Assembly: GCF_001646665.1 (NCBI RefSeq)
Contig: NZ_LWBU01000017.1
Location: forward strand, 164,148-228,147
Source: Streptomyces noursei
GTDB taxonomy: Bacteria; Actinomycetota; Actinomycetes; Streptomycetales; Streptomycetaceae
Direction: 5' to 3'
Length of the DNA stretch: 64,000 nt
This document shows positions 43,563 through 52,596 of the stretch, one piece after another. How positions within the stretch are numbered: the first letter of the stretch is position 1; every line of letters starts with the position of its first letter. The position numbers and the translations under genes are program-made. The notes below the pieces were generated by a model. That model did no database searches and was not told the DNA's origin. It saw nothing but the letters and a program-made list of their open reading frames with translations.

Positions 43563-43632
43563 CCACCCATCCGGTGCACCGCCGCCAGGGGAGCCGCCAC
43601 AGCGGACTTCCCCCACACAGACCGGAAAGACC

Positions 43633-44622
43633 ATGGCTATAACGACTGACAACGCACCGGCTCCGCCGGTCGCCGGAAAGCCGGGCGCCACCTCGACCGG
43701 CCGAGCGGGCGACAAGATCTTCCTGGGCCTCTCGCAGGGCTCGGGCATCCTGCTCCTGGTGATCATGGCGTCGATCGCCGTGTTCCTCACCTACCGCGCC
43801 TCGCTCGCGCTGGCCGAGAACGAGGGCAACTTCCTCACCACCTTCGACTGGAACCCGGCCGGCGACCCGCCCGTCTTCGGCATCGCGGTCCTGCTCTTCG
43901 GCACGATCGTCAGCTCGATCATCGCGATGGTGATCGCGGTCCCGATCGCCGTCGGCATCGCGCTGTTCATCTCGCACTACGCGCCCCGCAGGCTGGCCGC
44001 GCCCCTCGCGTACGTCGTCGATCTGCTGGCCGCCGTGCCGTCGATCATCTACGGCATCTGGGGCGCCCTCTTCCTCGTCCCGTACCTGGAGGGCCTGAAC
44101 TCCTGGCTGGACGAGTTCCTGGGCTGGACGTACATCTTCGAGAAGACCGAGGTCGGCGTCGCCCGCTCGCTGTTCACCGTCGGCATCCTGCTCGCGATCA
44201 TGATCCTGCCGATCGTGACCAGCGTCAGCCGTGAGGTCTTCCTCCAGGTGCCGCGCATGAACGAGGAGGCCGCCCTGGCCCTCGGCGCCACCCGCTGGGA
44301 GGTCATCCGCCTCTCGGTGCTGCCGTTCGGCCGCTCCGGTGTCATCTCCGCCTCGATGCTGGGCCTCGGCCGCGCGCTCGGCGAGACGATGGCCGTGGCC
44401 ACGGTCCTCTCCCCGAGCTTCGTGATCTCGCTGCACCTGCTCAACCCGGGCGGCGGGACGTTCGCCCAGAACATCGCCGCGAAGTTCGACGAGGCCAACG
44501 AGCTCGGGCGGGACGCCCTGATCGCCTCCGGCCTGGTGCTCTTCGTCCTCACCCTGCTGGTCAACGGCGCGGCCCGCCTGATCATCGCGCGCCGCAAGGA
44601 GTACTCGGGGGCGAACGCCTGA
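43633..44622 (+). CDS. pstC: PstC, phosphate ABC transporter permease
   Basis: A 329-residue permease with six helices (first LLLVIMASIAVFLTYRASLA). The cytoplasmic coupling loop is EEAALALGATRWEVIRLSVL and the periplasmic segment includes DWNPAGDPPVFG. It pairs with PstA to form the phosphate channel. GGAAAG precedes the ATG; the stop overlaps pstA by one base. Confidence 0.95.
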   Translation: MAITTDNAPAPPVAGKPGATSTGRAGDKIFLGLSQGSGILLLVIMASIAVFLTYRASLALAENEGNFLTTFDWNPAGDPPVFGIAVLLFGTIVSSIIAMVIAVPIAVGIALFISHYAPRRLAAPLAYVVDLLAAVPSIIYGIWGALFLVPYLEGLNSWLDEFLGWTYIFEKTEVGVARSLFTVGILLAIMILPIVTSVSREVFLQVPRMNEEAALALGATRWEVIRLSVLPFGRSGVISASMLGLGRALGETMAVATVLSPSFVISLHLLNPGGGTFAQNIAAKFDEANELGRDALIASGLVLFVLTLLVNGAARLIIARRKEYSGANA

Positions 44623-45701
44623 TGAGCAACGTGATCCAGGACGCGACCCCCGCCCAGGCCGTCACCGGCCCGGGCAAGGACACGCTCAGCCAGCGGCACC
44701 TGCCGCGCTGGGCCCCGGCCGGCTTCGCCGCCGTGTCGGTCGCCCTCGGCATCGGCATCGGCGCGGGCGCGGGCCTGCAGAGCCGCATCCAGTGGGGCCT
44801 GATCTCCGCCGCCCTGTTCGTCGTCATCTCCTACGTGGTGACCTCGACCGTCGAGAACCGCCGCCAGGCCAAGGACCGGCTCGCCACCAGCGTCGTCTGG
44901 GTGTGCTTCCTCCTCGCCGTGATCCCGCTGCTGTCCCTGATCTGGACGACGGTCAGCCGGGGCATGAAGGTCCTCGACGCGTACTTCCTCACCCACTCGA
45001 TGGCCGGCGTGCCCGGCTTCGAGGCCGGCGGCGGTGTCTACCACGCGCTGATCGGCACGCTGGAGCAGGTCGGCCTCGCCACCCTCGTCTCCGCACCGAT
45101 CGGCCTGCTGACGGCCGTCTACCTCGTCGAGTACGGCAAGGGCGCGCTCGCCAAGGCGGTGACGTTCTTCGTCGACGTCATGACCGGCATCCCGTCGATC
45201 GTCGCCGGCCTGTTCATCCTGTCGATCATGCTGATCGCGGGCCTGGCACCGTCCGGCCTGATGGGTGCGCTGGCGCTGGCGATCCTGATGATCCCGGTCG
45301 TGGTCCGCTCGACCGAGGAGATGCTCAAGCTCGTGCCCAACGAGCTGCGCGAGGCCGCGCTCGCCCTCGGCGTACCGAAGTGGCGCGTCATCCTGAAGGT
45401 GGTCATCCCGACCGCGATCGGTGGCATCACGACCGGTGTGATGCTCGCCATCGCCCGCATCGCCGGCGAGACCGCCCCGATCATGCTGCTGGTCTTCGGC
45501 AGCCAGCTGATCAACACCAACCCGTTCGAAGGCGCCCAGTCCTCGCTCCCGTTCTACATCTGGGAGCAGTACAAGGTCGGCAGCGAGGCGTCGTACGACC
45601 GCGCCTGGGCCGCCGCCCTCGTCCTGATCGCCTTCGTCATGATCCTCAACCTGGTCGCCCGCGGCATCGCCCGCTGGAAGGCCCCGAAGACCGGCCGCTG
45701 A
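44622..45701 (+). CDS. pstA: PstA, phosphate ABC transporter permease
   Basis: A 359-residue permease, longer at the N-terminus than E. coli PstA, with six or seven helices. The coupling loop reads ELREAALALGVPKWRVILKV. The GIPSIVAGLFILSIMLIAGL block is diagnostic. It forms the channel with PstC and precedes pstB by 21 bases. Confidence 0.95.
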   Translation: MSNVIQDATPAQAVTGPGKDTLSQRHLPRWAPAGFAAVSVALGIGIGAGAGLQSRIQWGLISAALFVVISYVVTSTVENRRQAKDRLATSVVWVCFLLAVIPLLSLIWTTVSRGMKVLDAYFLTHSMAGVPGFEAGGGVYHALIGTLEQVGLATLVSAPIGLLTAVYLVEYGKGALAKAVTFFVDVMTGIPSIVAGLFILSIMLIAGLAPSGLMGALALAILMIPVVVRSTEEMLKLVPNELREAALALGVPKWRVILKVVIPTAIGGITTGVMLAIARIAGETAPIMLLVFGSQLINTNPFEGAQSSLPFYIWEQYKVGSEASYDRAWAAALVLIAFVMILNLVARGIARWKAPKTGR

Positions 45702-45722
45702 GGCCACCCGGAAGTGAGTGAA

Positions 45723-46499
45723 ATGGCCAAGCGAATCGACGTCAGCGGCCTCACCGCCTATTACGGCTCCCACAAGGCGATCGACGACATCTCGATGACC
45801 GTCGAGCCCCGCTCCGTGACGGCCTTCATCGGCCCGTCCGGCTGCGGCAAGTCCACCTTCCTGCGCACCCTGAACCGGATGCACGAGGTCACCCCCGGTG
45901 GCCGCGTCGAGGGCAAGGTGATGCTGGACGACGAGAACCTGTACGGCAAGGACGTCGACCCGGTCGCCGTGCGCCGCACGGTCGGCATGGTCTTCCAGCG
46001 CCCGAACCCCTTCCCCACCATGTCGATCTTCGACAACGTGGCGGCGGGGCTGCGCCTCAACGGCTCGTACAAGAAGAACCAGCTCGCGGAGGTCGTCGAG
46101 CGCTCCCTCAAGGGCGCGAACCTCTGGAACGAGGTCAAGGACCGCCTCAACAAGCCCGGCTCCGGTCTCTCCGGCGGCCAGCAGCAGCGCCTGTGCATCG
46201 CCCGTGCCATCGCGGTCGAGCCGGACGTGCTGCTGATGGACGAGCCCTGCTCGGCGCTCGACCCGATCTCCACGCTCGCGATCGAGGACCTGATCAGCGA
46301 GCTGAAGGAGCGGTTCACGATCGTGATCGTGACGCACAACATGCAGCAGGCGGCGCGCGTGTCCGACCGTACGGCGTTCTTCAACCTGGCCGCGGTCGGC
46401 CAGCCGGGCAAGCTGGTCGAGATCGACGAGACGGAGCGCATCTTCTCCAACCCGTCGGTGCAGGCGACGGAGGACTACATCTCCGGCCGCTTCGGCTAG
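45723..46499 (+). CDS. pstB: PstB, phosphate ABC transporter ATPase
   Basis: A 258-residue ATPase. Walker A is [19 protein letters not shown], the Q-loop [17 protein letters not shown], the signature [16 protein letters not shown] and Walker [15 protein letters not shown], with the H-loop [13 protein letters not shown]. The PNPFP and CSALDP details identify PstB. The ATG at 45723 is preferred over the GTG at 45714 because GGAAGTGAG precedes it. Confidence 0.96.
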   Translation: MAKRIDVSGLTAYYGSHKAIDDISMTVEPRSVTAFIGPSGCGKSTFLRTLNRMHEVTPGGRVEGKVMLDDENLYGKDVDPVAVRRTVGMVFQRPNPFPTMSIFDNVAAGLRLNGSYKKNQLAEVVERSLKGANLWNEVKDRLNKPGSGLSGGQQQRLCIARAIAVEPDVLLMDEPCSALDPISTLAIEDLISELKERFTIVIVTHNMQQAARVSDRTAFFNLAAVGQPGKLVEIDETERIFSNPSVQATEDYISGRFG

Positions 46500-46567
46500 G
46501 CCGGCGACGTGCCGGTCCGCCCGGGAGAGCGGGCCGGCGACGTGCCGGTGTCCGCCCGGGAGGGCGG
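46500..46567. repeat. Two direct repeats with internal hairpins after pstB
   Basis: GCCGGCGACGTGCCGGT begins at about 46500 and again at about 46533, each followed by CCGCCCGGGAG. Each copy can fold as CCGGC...GCCGG. They lie directly past the pstB stop and may help end or protect the transcript. The rest of the gap to 46716 shows nothing coding. Confidence 0.5.
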
Positions 46568-46716
46568 GGCCGGACGGGCGTCGCGGCCACGGCCGGAGCG
46601 CCGCGGGGTCGTCCCAGGACGTCCGGCCCCGCGGGCGGGAAGACCACCGGGGCAGGCAGGCCCGCCCCGGGACGTACGTCCTGCGGTGCTGCATGGCGGT
46701 GCCACCGCAAGGCGAA

Positions 46717-46747
46717 GGGCCCGCCCCCTGTCCCAGGGGGCGGGCCC
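46717..46747. terminator. Bidirectional terminator between pstB and pit
   Basis: GGGCCCGCCCCCT and AGGGGGCGGGCCC form a perfect 13-bp stem with a 5-base loop; GTTTC follows on the plus strand. It separates the convergent pst operon and pit genes. Confidence 0.75.
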
Positions 46748-46790
46748 GTTTCACCTGCGTGCCGCTCCGACCGCGGCGGCGCCGGCCGCG

Positions 46791-47789
46791 TCAGCCGAAG
46801 AACAGCTGGACCACGAAGAAGCTCACCGCCGCGACCAGTGCCGCCGCCGGCATGGTGATGAACCAGCCGAGGATGATGTTCTTCGCGACGCCCCAGCGCA
46901 CCGCGTTCACGCGCTTCGTCGCACCCACACCCATGATCGCCGAGGTGATCACATGCGTGGTCGAGATCGGCGCGTGGAAGATGAACGCCGAACCGAACAT
47001 GATCGACGCGCCCGTCGTCTCCGCCGCGAAGCCCTGCGGCGGGTCCAGCTCGATGATCTTGCGGCCCAGCGTGCGCATGATGCGCCAGCCACCCGCGTAC
47101 GTACCCAGCGACAGCATCACCGCGCAGGCGACCTTGACCCAGATCGGGATCGCGTCGCCCGCGTCCTGCACATCGGCGATGACCAGGGCCATCACCACGA
47201 TGCCCATGGTCTTCTGGGCGTCCTGGAGGCCGTGCCCGAGCGCCATGCCCGCCGCCGAGACGGTCTGGGCGATGCGGAAGCCGCGCTTGGCCTTGTGCGG
47301 GTTCGCCTTGCGGAAGAGCCACAGGATCACGCACATGACCAGGTAGCCGGCGATCAGGCCGACCACCGGCGAGACGAACATCGGGATGACGATCTTGTCG
47401 ACGACGCCGCCCCAGTAGACGGTCGTGCCGCCCGCGAGCGCGGCGCCGACCATGCCGCCGAAGAGCGCGTGCGAGGACGACGAGGGCAGCCCGAAGTACC
47501 AGGTGATCAGGTTCCAGACGATCGCGCCGACCAGCGCCGCGAACAGGATGCCCATGCCGCGCTGGCCCTCGGGCGTCTGGATCAGGCCCTCACTGACCGT
47601 CTTGGCCACGCCGCTGCCCAGGAAGGCACCGGCGAGGTTCATGACCGCGGCCATGGCGAGCGCCGCGCGCGGGGTCAGCGCCCGGGTGGAGACCGACGTG
47701 GCGATGGCGTTCGCCGAGTCGTGGAAGCCGTTCGTATATGTGAAGCCGAGCGCGACACCGATGGTCACGACCAGTGCGAAGGTGTCCAC
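46791..47789 (-). CDS. pit: Pit family low-affinity phosphate transporter
   Basis: A 332-residue membrane protein with about ten helices and both Pit signatures, TNGFHDSANAIATSVSTRAL near the N-terminus and FHAPISTTHVITSAIMGVG near the C-terminus, as inverted halves. It imports metal-phosphate by proton symport, and is pitH1 in S. coelicolor. The start follows the DUF47 gene by five bases, a standard Pit pairing. Confidence 0.93.
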   Translation of the reverse strand: MDTFALVVTIGVALGFTYTNGFHDSANAIATSVSTRALTPRAALAMAAVMNLAGAFLGSGVAKTVSEGLIQTPEGQRGMGILFAALVGAIVWNLITWYFGLPSSSSHALFGGMVGAALAGGTTVYWGGVVDKIVIPMFVSPVVGLIAGYLVMCVILWLFRKANPHKAKRGFRIAQTVSAAGMALGHGLQDAQKTMGIVVMALVIADVQDAGDAIPIWVKVACAVMLSLGTYAGGWRIMRTLGRKIIELDPPQGFAAETTGASIMFGSAFIFHAPISTTHVITSAIMGVGATKRVNAVRWGVAKNIILGWFITMPAAALVAAVSFFVVQLFFG

Positions 47790-47794
47790 GAAGC

Positions 47795-48415
47795 TCAGGA
47801 CTCCTTGACCGCGATGGTCTCCACCGTGTTGGCCACGTGCTCGAACGCGTCGGCGGCCTCTTCCAGCACGTCCACGATCTGCTTCAGCTTGAGGACCTCG
47901 ATGGCGTCGTACTTGCCGTTGAAGAGGTGGGCCAGCAGCTTGCGGTGGATCTGGTCCGCCTGGTTCTCCAGCCGGTTGACCTCGATCCAGTACTCGGTGA
48001 GGTTGGTCATCGTCCGCAGGTGCGGCATGGCCTCGGCCGTCAGCTCGGCGGCCCGGGCCAGCACCTCGATCTGCTGCTCGACACCCTTCGGCAGCTCCTC
48101 CACGTTGTAGAGGACGACGAGGTCGACGGCCTCCTCCATGAAGTCCATGATGTCGTCGAGCGACGACGCGAGGGAGTAGATGTCCTCACGGTCGAACGGC
48201 GTGATGAACGACGAGTTCAGCTGGTGGAAGATCGCGTGGGTGGCATCGTCGCCCGCGTGCTCCGCTGCCCGCATCCGCTCCGCGATCTCGGCCCGGGCGG
48301 AGTGTTCCGCTCCGAGCAGTTCCATCAGGAGCTTGGAGCCCGTGACGATGTTGTCCGCGGAAGCGGAGAACATGTCGTAGAAGCTCGTCTCCCTGGGGGT
48401 CAGACGAAAGCGCAC
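47795..48415 (-). CDS. DUF47 (PhoU-like) Pit accessory protein
   Basis: A 206-residue all-helical protein starting MRFRLTPRETSFYDMFSASA, with EAVDLVVLYNVEELP and acidic E/DxxxD bundles for metal binding. DUF47 proteins resemble PhoU and modulate Pit transporters in the same operon. It is first in the operon with pit; the GTG start has AGAGGA upstream. Confidence 0.92.
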   Translation of the reverse strand: MRFRLTPRETSFYDMFSASADNIVTGSKLLMELLGAEHSARAEIAERMRAAEHAGDDATHAIFHQLNSSFITPFDREDIYSLASSLDDIMDFMEEAVDLVVLYNVEELPKGVEQQIEVLARAAELTAEAMPHLRTMTNLTEYWIEVNRLENQADQIHRKLLAHLFNGKYDAIEVLKLKQIVDVLEEAADAFEHVANTVETIAVKES

Positions 48416-48560
48416 GTGGGGTCCTCTAGGTGCATGGGTTCGGTCAGGCTGATGCTAGGCGCATCATCCGGCCACGGCTAACCGGCGTTCTTCAGTGTCG
48501 CCCATCAGGCACAGTGAACAGAACCGGCCCCCGCCCGCGCGGACAAAGGATCGGTACCAT

Positions 48561-48577
48561 ATACCCACGAGGGGTAT
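48561..48577. promoter_or_regulatory. CsoR operator
   Basis: ATACCC-N5-GGGTAT is the G-tract palindrome bound by copper-sensing CsoR proteins. It lies 33 bases upstream of the csoR ATG, fitting autoregulation. Confidence 0.8.
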
Positions 48578-48609
48578 GCATGGCCCTCGAAGGACAACGG
48601 GAGGACGCG

Positions 48610-48963
48610 ATGACGACCACCGAGGCGGCCGGCCTTCCGGTCACGGAAGACGGCTCCGCGGCGACGGACCACGACCACGGCGTGCACGGCTACCACAAGC
48701 AGAAGAGCGAGCACCTGAAGCGCCTGCGGCGGATCGAGGGCCAGATCCGGGGTCTGCAGCGCATGGTCGACGAGGACGTCTACTGCATCGACATACTCAC
48801 CCAGGTCTCCGCGTCCACGAAGGCCCTCCAGTCCTTCGCCCTCCAGCTGCTTGAGGAGCACCTGCGGCACTGCGTCGCCGACGCCGCCGTCAAGGGCGGG
48901 GACGAGATCGACGCGAAGGTCGAGGAGGCGACGAAGGCGATCGCCCGCATGATGCGGACCTGA
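48610..48963 (+). CDS. csoR: CsoR, copper-sensing repressor
   Basis: A 117-residue DUF156 repressor. The Cu(I) ligands are recognisable as Cys in VDEDVYCIDILTQVSA and the His-x3-Cys pair in EEHLRHCVADAA. The N-terminal half has the family QKSEHLKRLRRIEGQIRGLQ helix after a His-rich linker (DHDHGVHGYH). Copper binding releases DNA and derepresses copZ/copA. GGGAGGAC precedes the ATG at 48610; an ATG at 48580 would overlap the operator edge. It agrees with remembered S. coelicolor SCO4136. Confidence 0.93.
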   Translation: MTTTEAAGLPVTEDGSAATDHDHGVHGYHKQKSEHLKRLRRIEGQIRGLQRMVDEDVYCIDILTQVSASTKALQSFALQLLEEHLRHCVADAAVKGGDEIDAKVEEATKAIARMMRT

Positions 48964-49123
48964 CCCGGGACCCGGTCCGGCGCCTGACCCGGGAGCCGGT
49001 GCGGGCCCGGTGCCCGAGCCGGCGGTCGGAGCCGGTCCGGCCCCGCCCGGCGCGCTCCGGCCGGGCGGAATCCGGCCATCGAGAACCCGGCTCTCGAGAA
49101 CCCGGCGCGGGTGTGCCGGGTTC

Positions 49124-49309
49124 TCACCGGGGCGCTGCTGCTCCGCCGCGCCCCTCGGGTATCACGTTCAGCACCGCGTCGATGAGGTCGGAGCTGAGCC
49201 GCTCACCGTCCGCGGCGGACGCCGCGATCATCAGCTCTCCGCACAGCTCGATCTCGGCGAGGGCCACGTGGTCCTGGACTGTCGTCGGAGTGGGCGGGGC
49301 CACGCGCAT
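49124..49309 (-). CDS. Small conserved hypothetical protein, 61 aa
   Basis: The product reads MRVAPPTPTTVQDHVALAEI and then ELCGELMIAASAADGERLSS, a helical protein with one Cys. AGGAAGAGG lies just before the ATG. Similar short proteins occur at this position in other Streptomyces as far as I remember. Function unknown. Confidence 0.7.
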   Translation of the reverse strand: MRVAPPTPTTVQDHVALAEIELCGELMIAASAADGERLSSDLIDAVLNVIPEGRGGAAAPR

Positions 49310-49393
49310 CACCTCTTCCTGCCGGTGTCGGCTTCCTAGCGTAGGGAGCACGACACGCACCGCGCATGGCACGTCCGGACCATTCTGCGATGG

Positions 49394-50206
49394 TCAGGCC
49401 CTGACCCTGCCGGAGTAGATGTCCTCGCGGGCCGGCAGCCGTACGTCGACGGGGGCGCCGAACTCGTACAGCAGCGTGGTGGAGGCGACGGCGACCGTAC
49501 GCCCCTGGTTGGTGAAGCTGAACCGGTGGCGCACCTTGCGCAGCCGCCCCTCGCGGTCCAGGTACGCGTCGAACGGCACCGCGTCCTTGGCGAACCCTTT
49601 CGCCGCCGCCTCGAGCGCCCCCCGCACCTGCGGTGACGCCCCCCGCGCCGCCCGGCCCAGGTCGCTGACCCCGCGGTAGTGGACGACCCGCACGCCCGCG
49701 AGGTCCTCCTCGCCGACGCGGGTCACGTCCCGGGCGCCGCGCAGCAGCTCGGCCGCGGCGGCCGGATCGGTCGCCCCGCCGGTGACGAGGTTGCCGTCCT
49801 CCAGCGTGGTGGTGTCGACGCGCACCCACTTGTCGGCGGGCACGCCGGCGCCGCGGTTCTTCATGTACAGGGCGCCGGGGGCGAGGAGTTCGGTGATCGG
49901 GCGGTGCCCGTCCGTCCCGGAGGGGTCCTCGGGCAGGACGACCCGGAGCCGGCCATGACGTCTGGCGAAGTCGTACACGCCCTCGCCGCGGATGGTGACG
50001 CGCGTCCCGCCGGTCGCCATCTCCATGGACGTACGCGCCTTGGACGTGCCCGCCCGCGTCAGGGCGTCGGGGGCACCGCGCACCGCGTCGCCCGGGTCCG
50101 TGCCGGGCGAGGCGTCGGCCGCCGCCGAGCATCCGCTGACGAGCGCGCCCACCACGGCGACCGTGACGGCGAACGCGCCGACCCCGTGCCTCTGCTGCAC
50201 CACCAT
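49394..50206 (-). CDS. LppX/LprAFG-like lipoprotein
   Basis: A 270-residue lipoprotein with a lipobox at ALVSGCSAA. The mature part (ARTSMEMATGGTRVTIRGEG, ALYMKNRGAGVPADKWVRVD, RKVRHRFSFTNQGRTVAVAS) fits the LolA/LppX half-barrel seen in mycobacterial LprG and LppX, which carry acylated lipids to the outer surface. Ligand unknown. Start at 50206 or the adjacent codon. Confidence 0.75.
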   Translation of the reverse strand: MVVQQRHGVGAFAVTVAVVGALVSGCSAAADASPGTDPGDAVRGAPDALTRAGTSKARTSMEMATGGTRVTIRGEGVYDFARRHGRLRVVLPEDPSGTDGHRPITELLAPGALYMKNRGAGVPADKWVRVDTTTLEDGNLVTGGATDPAAAAELLRGARDVTRVGEEDLAGVRVVHYRGVSDLGRAARGASPQVRGALEAAAKGFAKDAVPFDAYLDREGRLRKVRHRFSFTNQGRTVAVASTTLLYEFGAPVDVRLPAREDIYSGRVRA

Positions 50207-50336
50207 CGCCTGCCAACCCCCAACACTGTGCCGCCGGCTGCCGGGGCCCGTCCCTCCCCGGGGCTCTGGGGAAGCCGGGAGACCCCAACCACCTAACGAA
50301 CGCCCGGGCGCACCGTCACGCCGGTACCGTGGAGGG

Positions 50337-50531
50337 GTGCACGCGCATGATCAGACGCCCGCAGTCCCGGACGTCGGGAACGGCCACGACGCCACCACCA
50401 CCGAGCGGGGTTCCTTCGCGGTCGCCCGCTGCATCTGCGGCTGGGCCGGGCCGGCGAGGAGGTCGCGCGACCGGGCGCGGCTGGACGCCGCGGGGCACAT
50501 GGCCGCGCCTCCGGGGGTCCGGGGCGCCTAG
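50337..50531 (+). CDS. 64-residue conserved CxCGWxG protein
   Basis: A GTG-started small protein with ARCICGWAGPARRSRDRARL followed by DAAGH. The CxCGW...H pattern recurs in short Streptomyces proteins and could form a zinc site. TACCGT-GGAGGG immediately precedes the start and could be either a -10 box with leaderless translation or a close ribosome-binding site. Function unknown. Confidence 0.6.
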   Translation: MHAHDQTPAVPDVGNGHDATTTERGSFAVARCICGWAGPARRSRDRARLDAAGHMAAPPGVRGA

Positions 50532-50636
50532 GGCGCGGCTTCTCGGACCGGGCCGGACCGGGCCGGATCGGGGAGCGGGATCCGGTGCGTGCGGACGCGC
50601 GGCGGAGGAAGGGGCCGACGGGCGGGGGCCCGGGTC

Positions 50637-51362
50637 TCAGGCCGCGAGGTCGTTCTCGTCCGGGCCGGAGGCGGAGCCGGACCCGAGCCGTGGATCGGCG
50701 ATGTCCAGCGTCTCGTGCCGCTCGCGCGCGGGGGCCCTGCGCGACCGGACGAGCCGGCCGGCCCGCCCGGAGCGCGCCACGGCGGACACCAGCGGCGTCA
50801 GCAGGGCGAGGGCGACGGGGGCGAGGAGCAGCGCGACCGCCGTACCGAGGGCGAAGCCCCCGACGACGTCCGTCGGGTAGTGCACGCCCATGTAGACGCG
50901 GCAGAAGCCCTCGACGAGGGCGAGGCCGATCGCGGCGAGGCCGAAGCGGCGGTTGGCGACGAAGACCCCGACGCCGATGGCCATCGCCATGGTGGCGTGG
51001 TCGCTCACGAACGAGAAGTCGGTCTTGCCGTCCACCAGGACCTCGAGCCCCTGATGGTCCTTGAACGGCCGCGGGCGTTCCACGAATCCGCGGATGGGGA
51101 TGTTGACGAGGAGGGCGATCCCGGCGGCGAGGGGCGCCCAGAGCAGTCCGGCGACCGCGGTGACGGAGTCCTCGGGACCGCCGCGCCGGCGCACGCTCCA
51201 CCAGCACCAGAGCACGACCAGCACCATCGCCAGCATGATCCCGTACTCGCCCGTGAACTCCATGACGCGGTCGAACCACGAAGGGGCGTCCTTCGCCAGG
51301 CCGTTGATGTCGTAGAGCAGGCCGACATCGGGGTTCGAACCGTCCGATGCGAGAACAGCCAT
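50637..51362 (-). CDS. PAP2 family lipid phosphatase
   Basis: A 241-residue membrane phosphatase with the three PAP2 motifs: RGFVERPRPF, FSFVSDHATMAMA and GVHYPTDVVGG. Probably a BcrC-type undecaprenyl pyrophosphatase or phosphatidate phosphatase. AAGGGG precedes the ATG at 51362. The C-terminus is basic then acidic and cytoplasmic. Confidence 0.88.
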   Translation of the reverse strand: MAVLASDGSNPDVGLLYDINGLAKDAPSWFDRVMEFTGEYGIMLAMVLVVLWCWWSVRRRGGPEDSVTAVAGLLWAPLAAGIALLVNIPIRGFVERPRPFKDHQGLEVLVDGKTDFSFVSDHATMAMAIGVGVFVANRRFGLAAIGLALVEGFCRVYMGVHYPTDVVGGFALGTAVALLLAPVALALLTPLVSAVARSGRAGRLVRSRRAPARERHETLDIADPRLGSGSASGPDENDLAA

Positions 51363-51500
51363 CTGCTGCGGCCCCTTGCCTTGTGTCACCCGGTGAGTGT
51401 CGCCATCGTCAGTCCAGGGAACGACCCGCAGGAGGGGTACGTTCCACTCTCCACGGAACGATCACGACGACGTTACCGAAGAGTGATACGTACGCGCAGC

Positions 51501-52514
51501 TCAGGGCCGGGTCGTGGGGAGCGCTTTCGCGCCATCCTCGGTCACCCGGGTGGCTCCGAAGTAGTCGGGCGTATCGATCTTGTCGAACCGGATGACGGCC
51601 CCGGTGTACGGGGCGTTGATCATGTATCCGCCGCCCACGTAGAGCCCCACGTGCCGGATGGCGCGCGAATTGTTCAAGTCATCCGAGAAGAAAACCAGAT
51701 CACCCGGCAGCAGCTCGTCGCGCGACGGGTGCGGACCGGCGTTGTACTGGTCGTTGGCGACGCGCGGCAGCTCGATGTCCACCGTCCGGTACGCGGCCTG
51801 CGTCAGGCCCGAGCAGTCGAACCGGCCCTGTTGTTCGGGGGTTCCGTTGCCGCCCCACAGGTAGGGCGTGCCGAGCTTCTTCTGGGCGAAGTAGATGGCT
51901 CCGGCCGCCTGGCGGGACGGTTCGACGCGGCCGACGGGCCGGGCGAAGCTCTTCTCCAGGGAGCGGATGATCCGCACGTAGTTCTGCGTCTCGCTGATCC
52001 CGGGCACCCCGCCGGCCTTTATGACCCGGTAGGCGCCGGCGTTGTAGGCGGCGAGCATGTTGTTCGTCCTGTCGCCGGGCACGTTCTTCACGTACCCGGC
52101 CAGTTCGCAGTCGTACGAGGCGGCGGACGGGATGGCATCCGCCGGGTCCCAGACGTCCCGGTCGCCGTCCTTGTCGCCGTCGATCCCGTGCGAGGCCCAT
52201 GTGCCGGGGATGAACTGGGCGATGCCCCGGGCGTCGGCGTGGCTGACCGCCCGGGGGTTCCATCCGCTCTCCTGGTACAGCTGGGCGGCGAGCAGGGCCG
52301 GGTTGATGGCGGGGCACAGGTTCCCCCACTTCTGCACCAGCGGCTGGTACGCGGCGGGCACGGCGCCCTTGGCCAGCCCGACGGCCCCGCGCAGGGCGCC
52401 CCCGGCGCCGCCGAGCAGTCCGGCGGCGGCCGAGTACGTCCCGACGACGAGCAGCGCGACGAAGCTCAGGCACGCCCCTACGGACACCCCGGCGACGAGC
52501 CACGCCTTACGCAC
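51501..52514 (-). CDS. Two-domain wall hydrolase: lytic transglycosylase plus NlpC/P60
   Basis: A 337-residue exported or anchored enzyme: N-terminal hydrophobic segment (VAGVSVGACLSFVALLVVG), SLT domain with Glu82 (LYQESGWNP), SHADARGIAQFIPGTW and MLAAYNAG, then NlpC/P60 with Cys234 (RFDCSGLTQAAY) and His288 (RHVGLYVGGG). This is the architecture of VirB1-like proteins in Gram-positive conjugative systems (Tn916 Orf14). In S. coelicolor the equivalent is, from memory, next to the cmd operon; here three genes intervene. The GTG at 52514 has GAGGGG at correct spacing. Confidence 0.88.
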   Translation of the reverse strand: MRKAWLVAGVSVGACLSFVALLVVGTYSAAAGLLGGAGGALRGAVGLAKGAVPAAYQPLVQKWGNLCPAINPALLAAQLYQESGWNPRAVSHADARGIAQFIPGTWASHGIDGDKDGDRDVWDPADAIPSAASYDCELAGYVKNVPGDRTNNMLAAYNAGAYRVIKAGGVPGISETQNYVRIIRSLEKSFARPVGRVEPSRQAAGAIYFAQKKLGTPYLWGGNGTPEQQGRFDCSGLTQAAYRTVDIELPRVANDQYNAGPHPSRDELLPGDLVFFSDDLNNSRAIRHVGLYVGGGYMINAPYTGAVIRFDKIDTPDYFGATRVTEDGAKALPTTRP

Positions 52515-52596
52515 CGTCAACCACCCCTCACGACATGGCAGTCCACCGAGCGTCAGTGTAGGCGGCGGGTCCCCCTTTCAGGGGGTGGTCCGGCCG

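Noticed and set aside
42226..46754. Very long minus-strand frames opposite pstSCAB
   Set aside because: Asp/Gly/Arg/His-biased antisense shadows of clearly identified Pst proteins.
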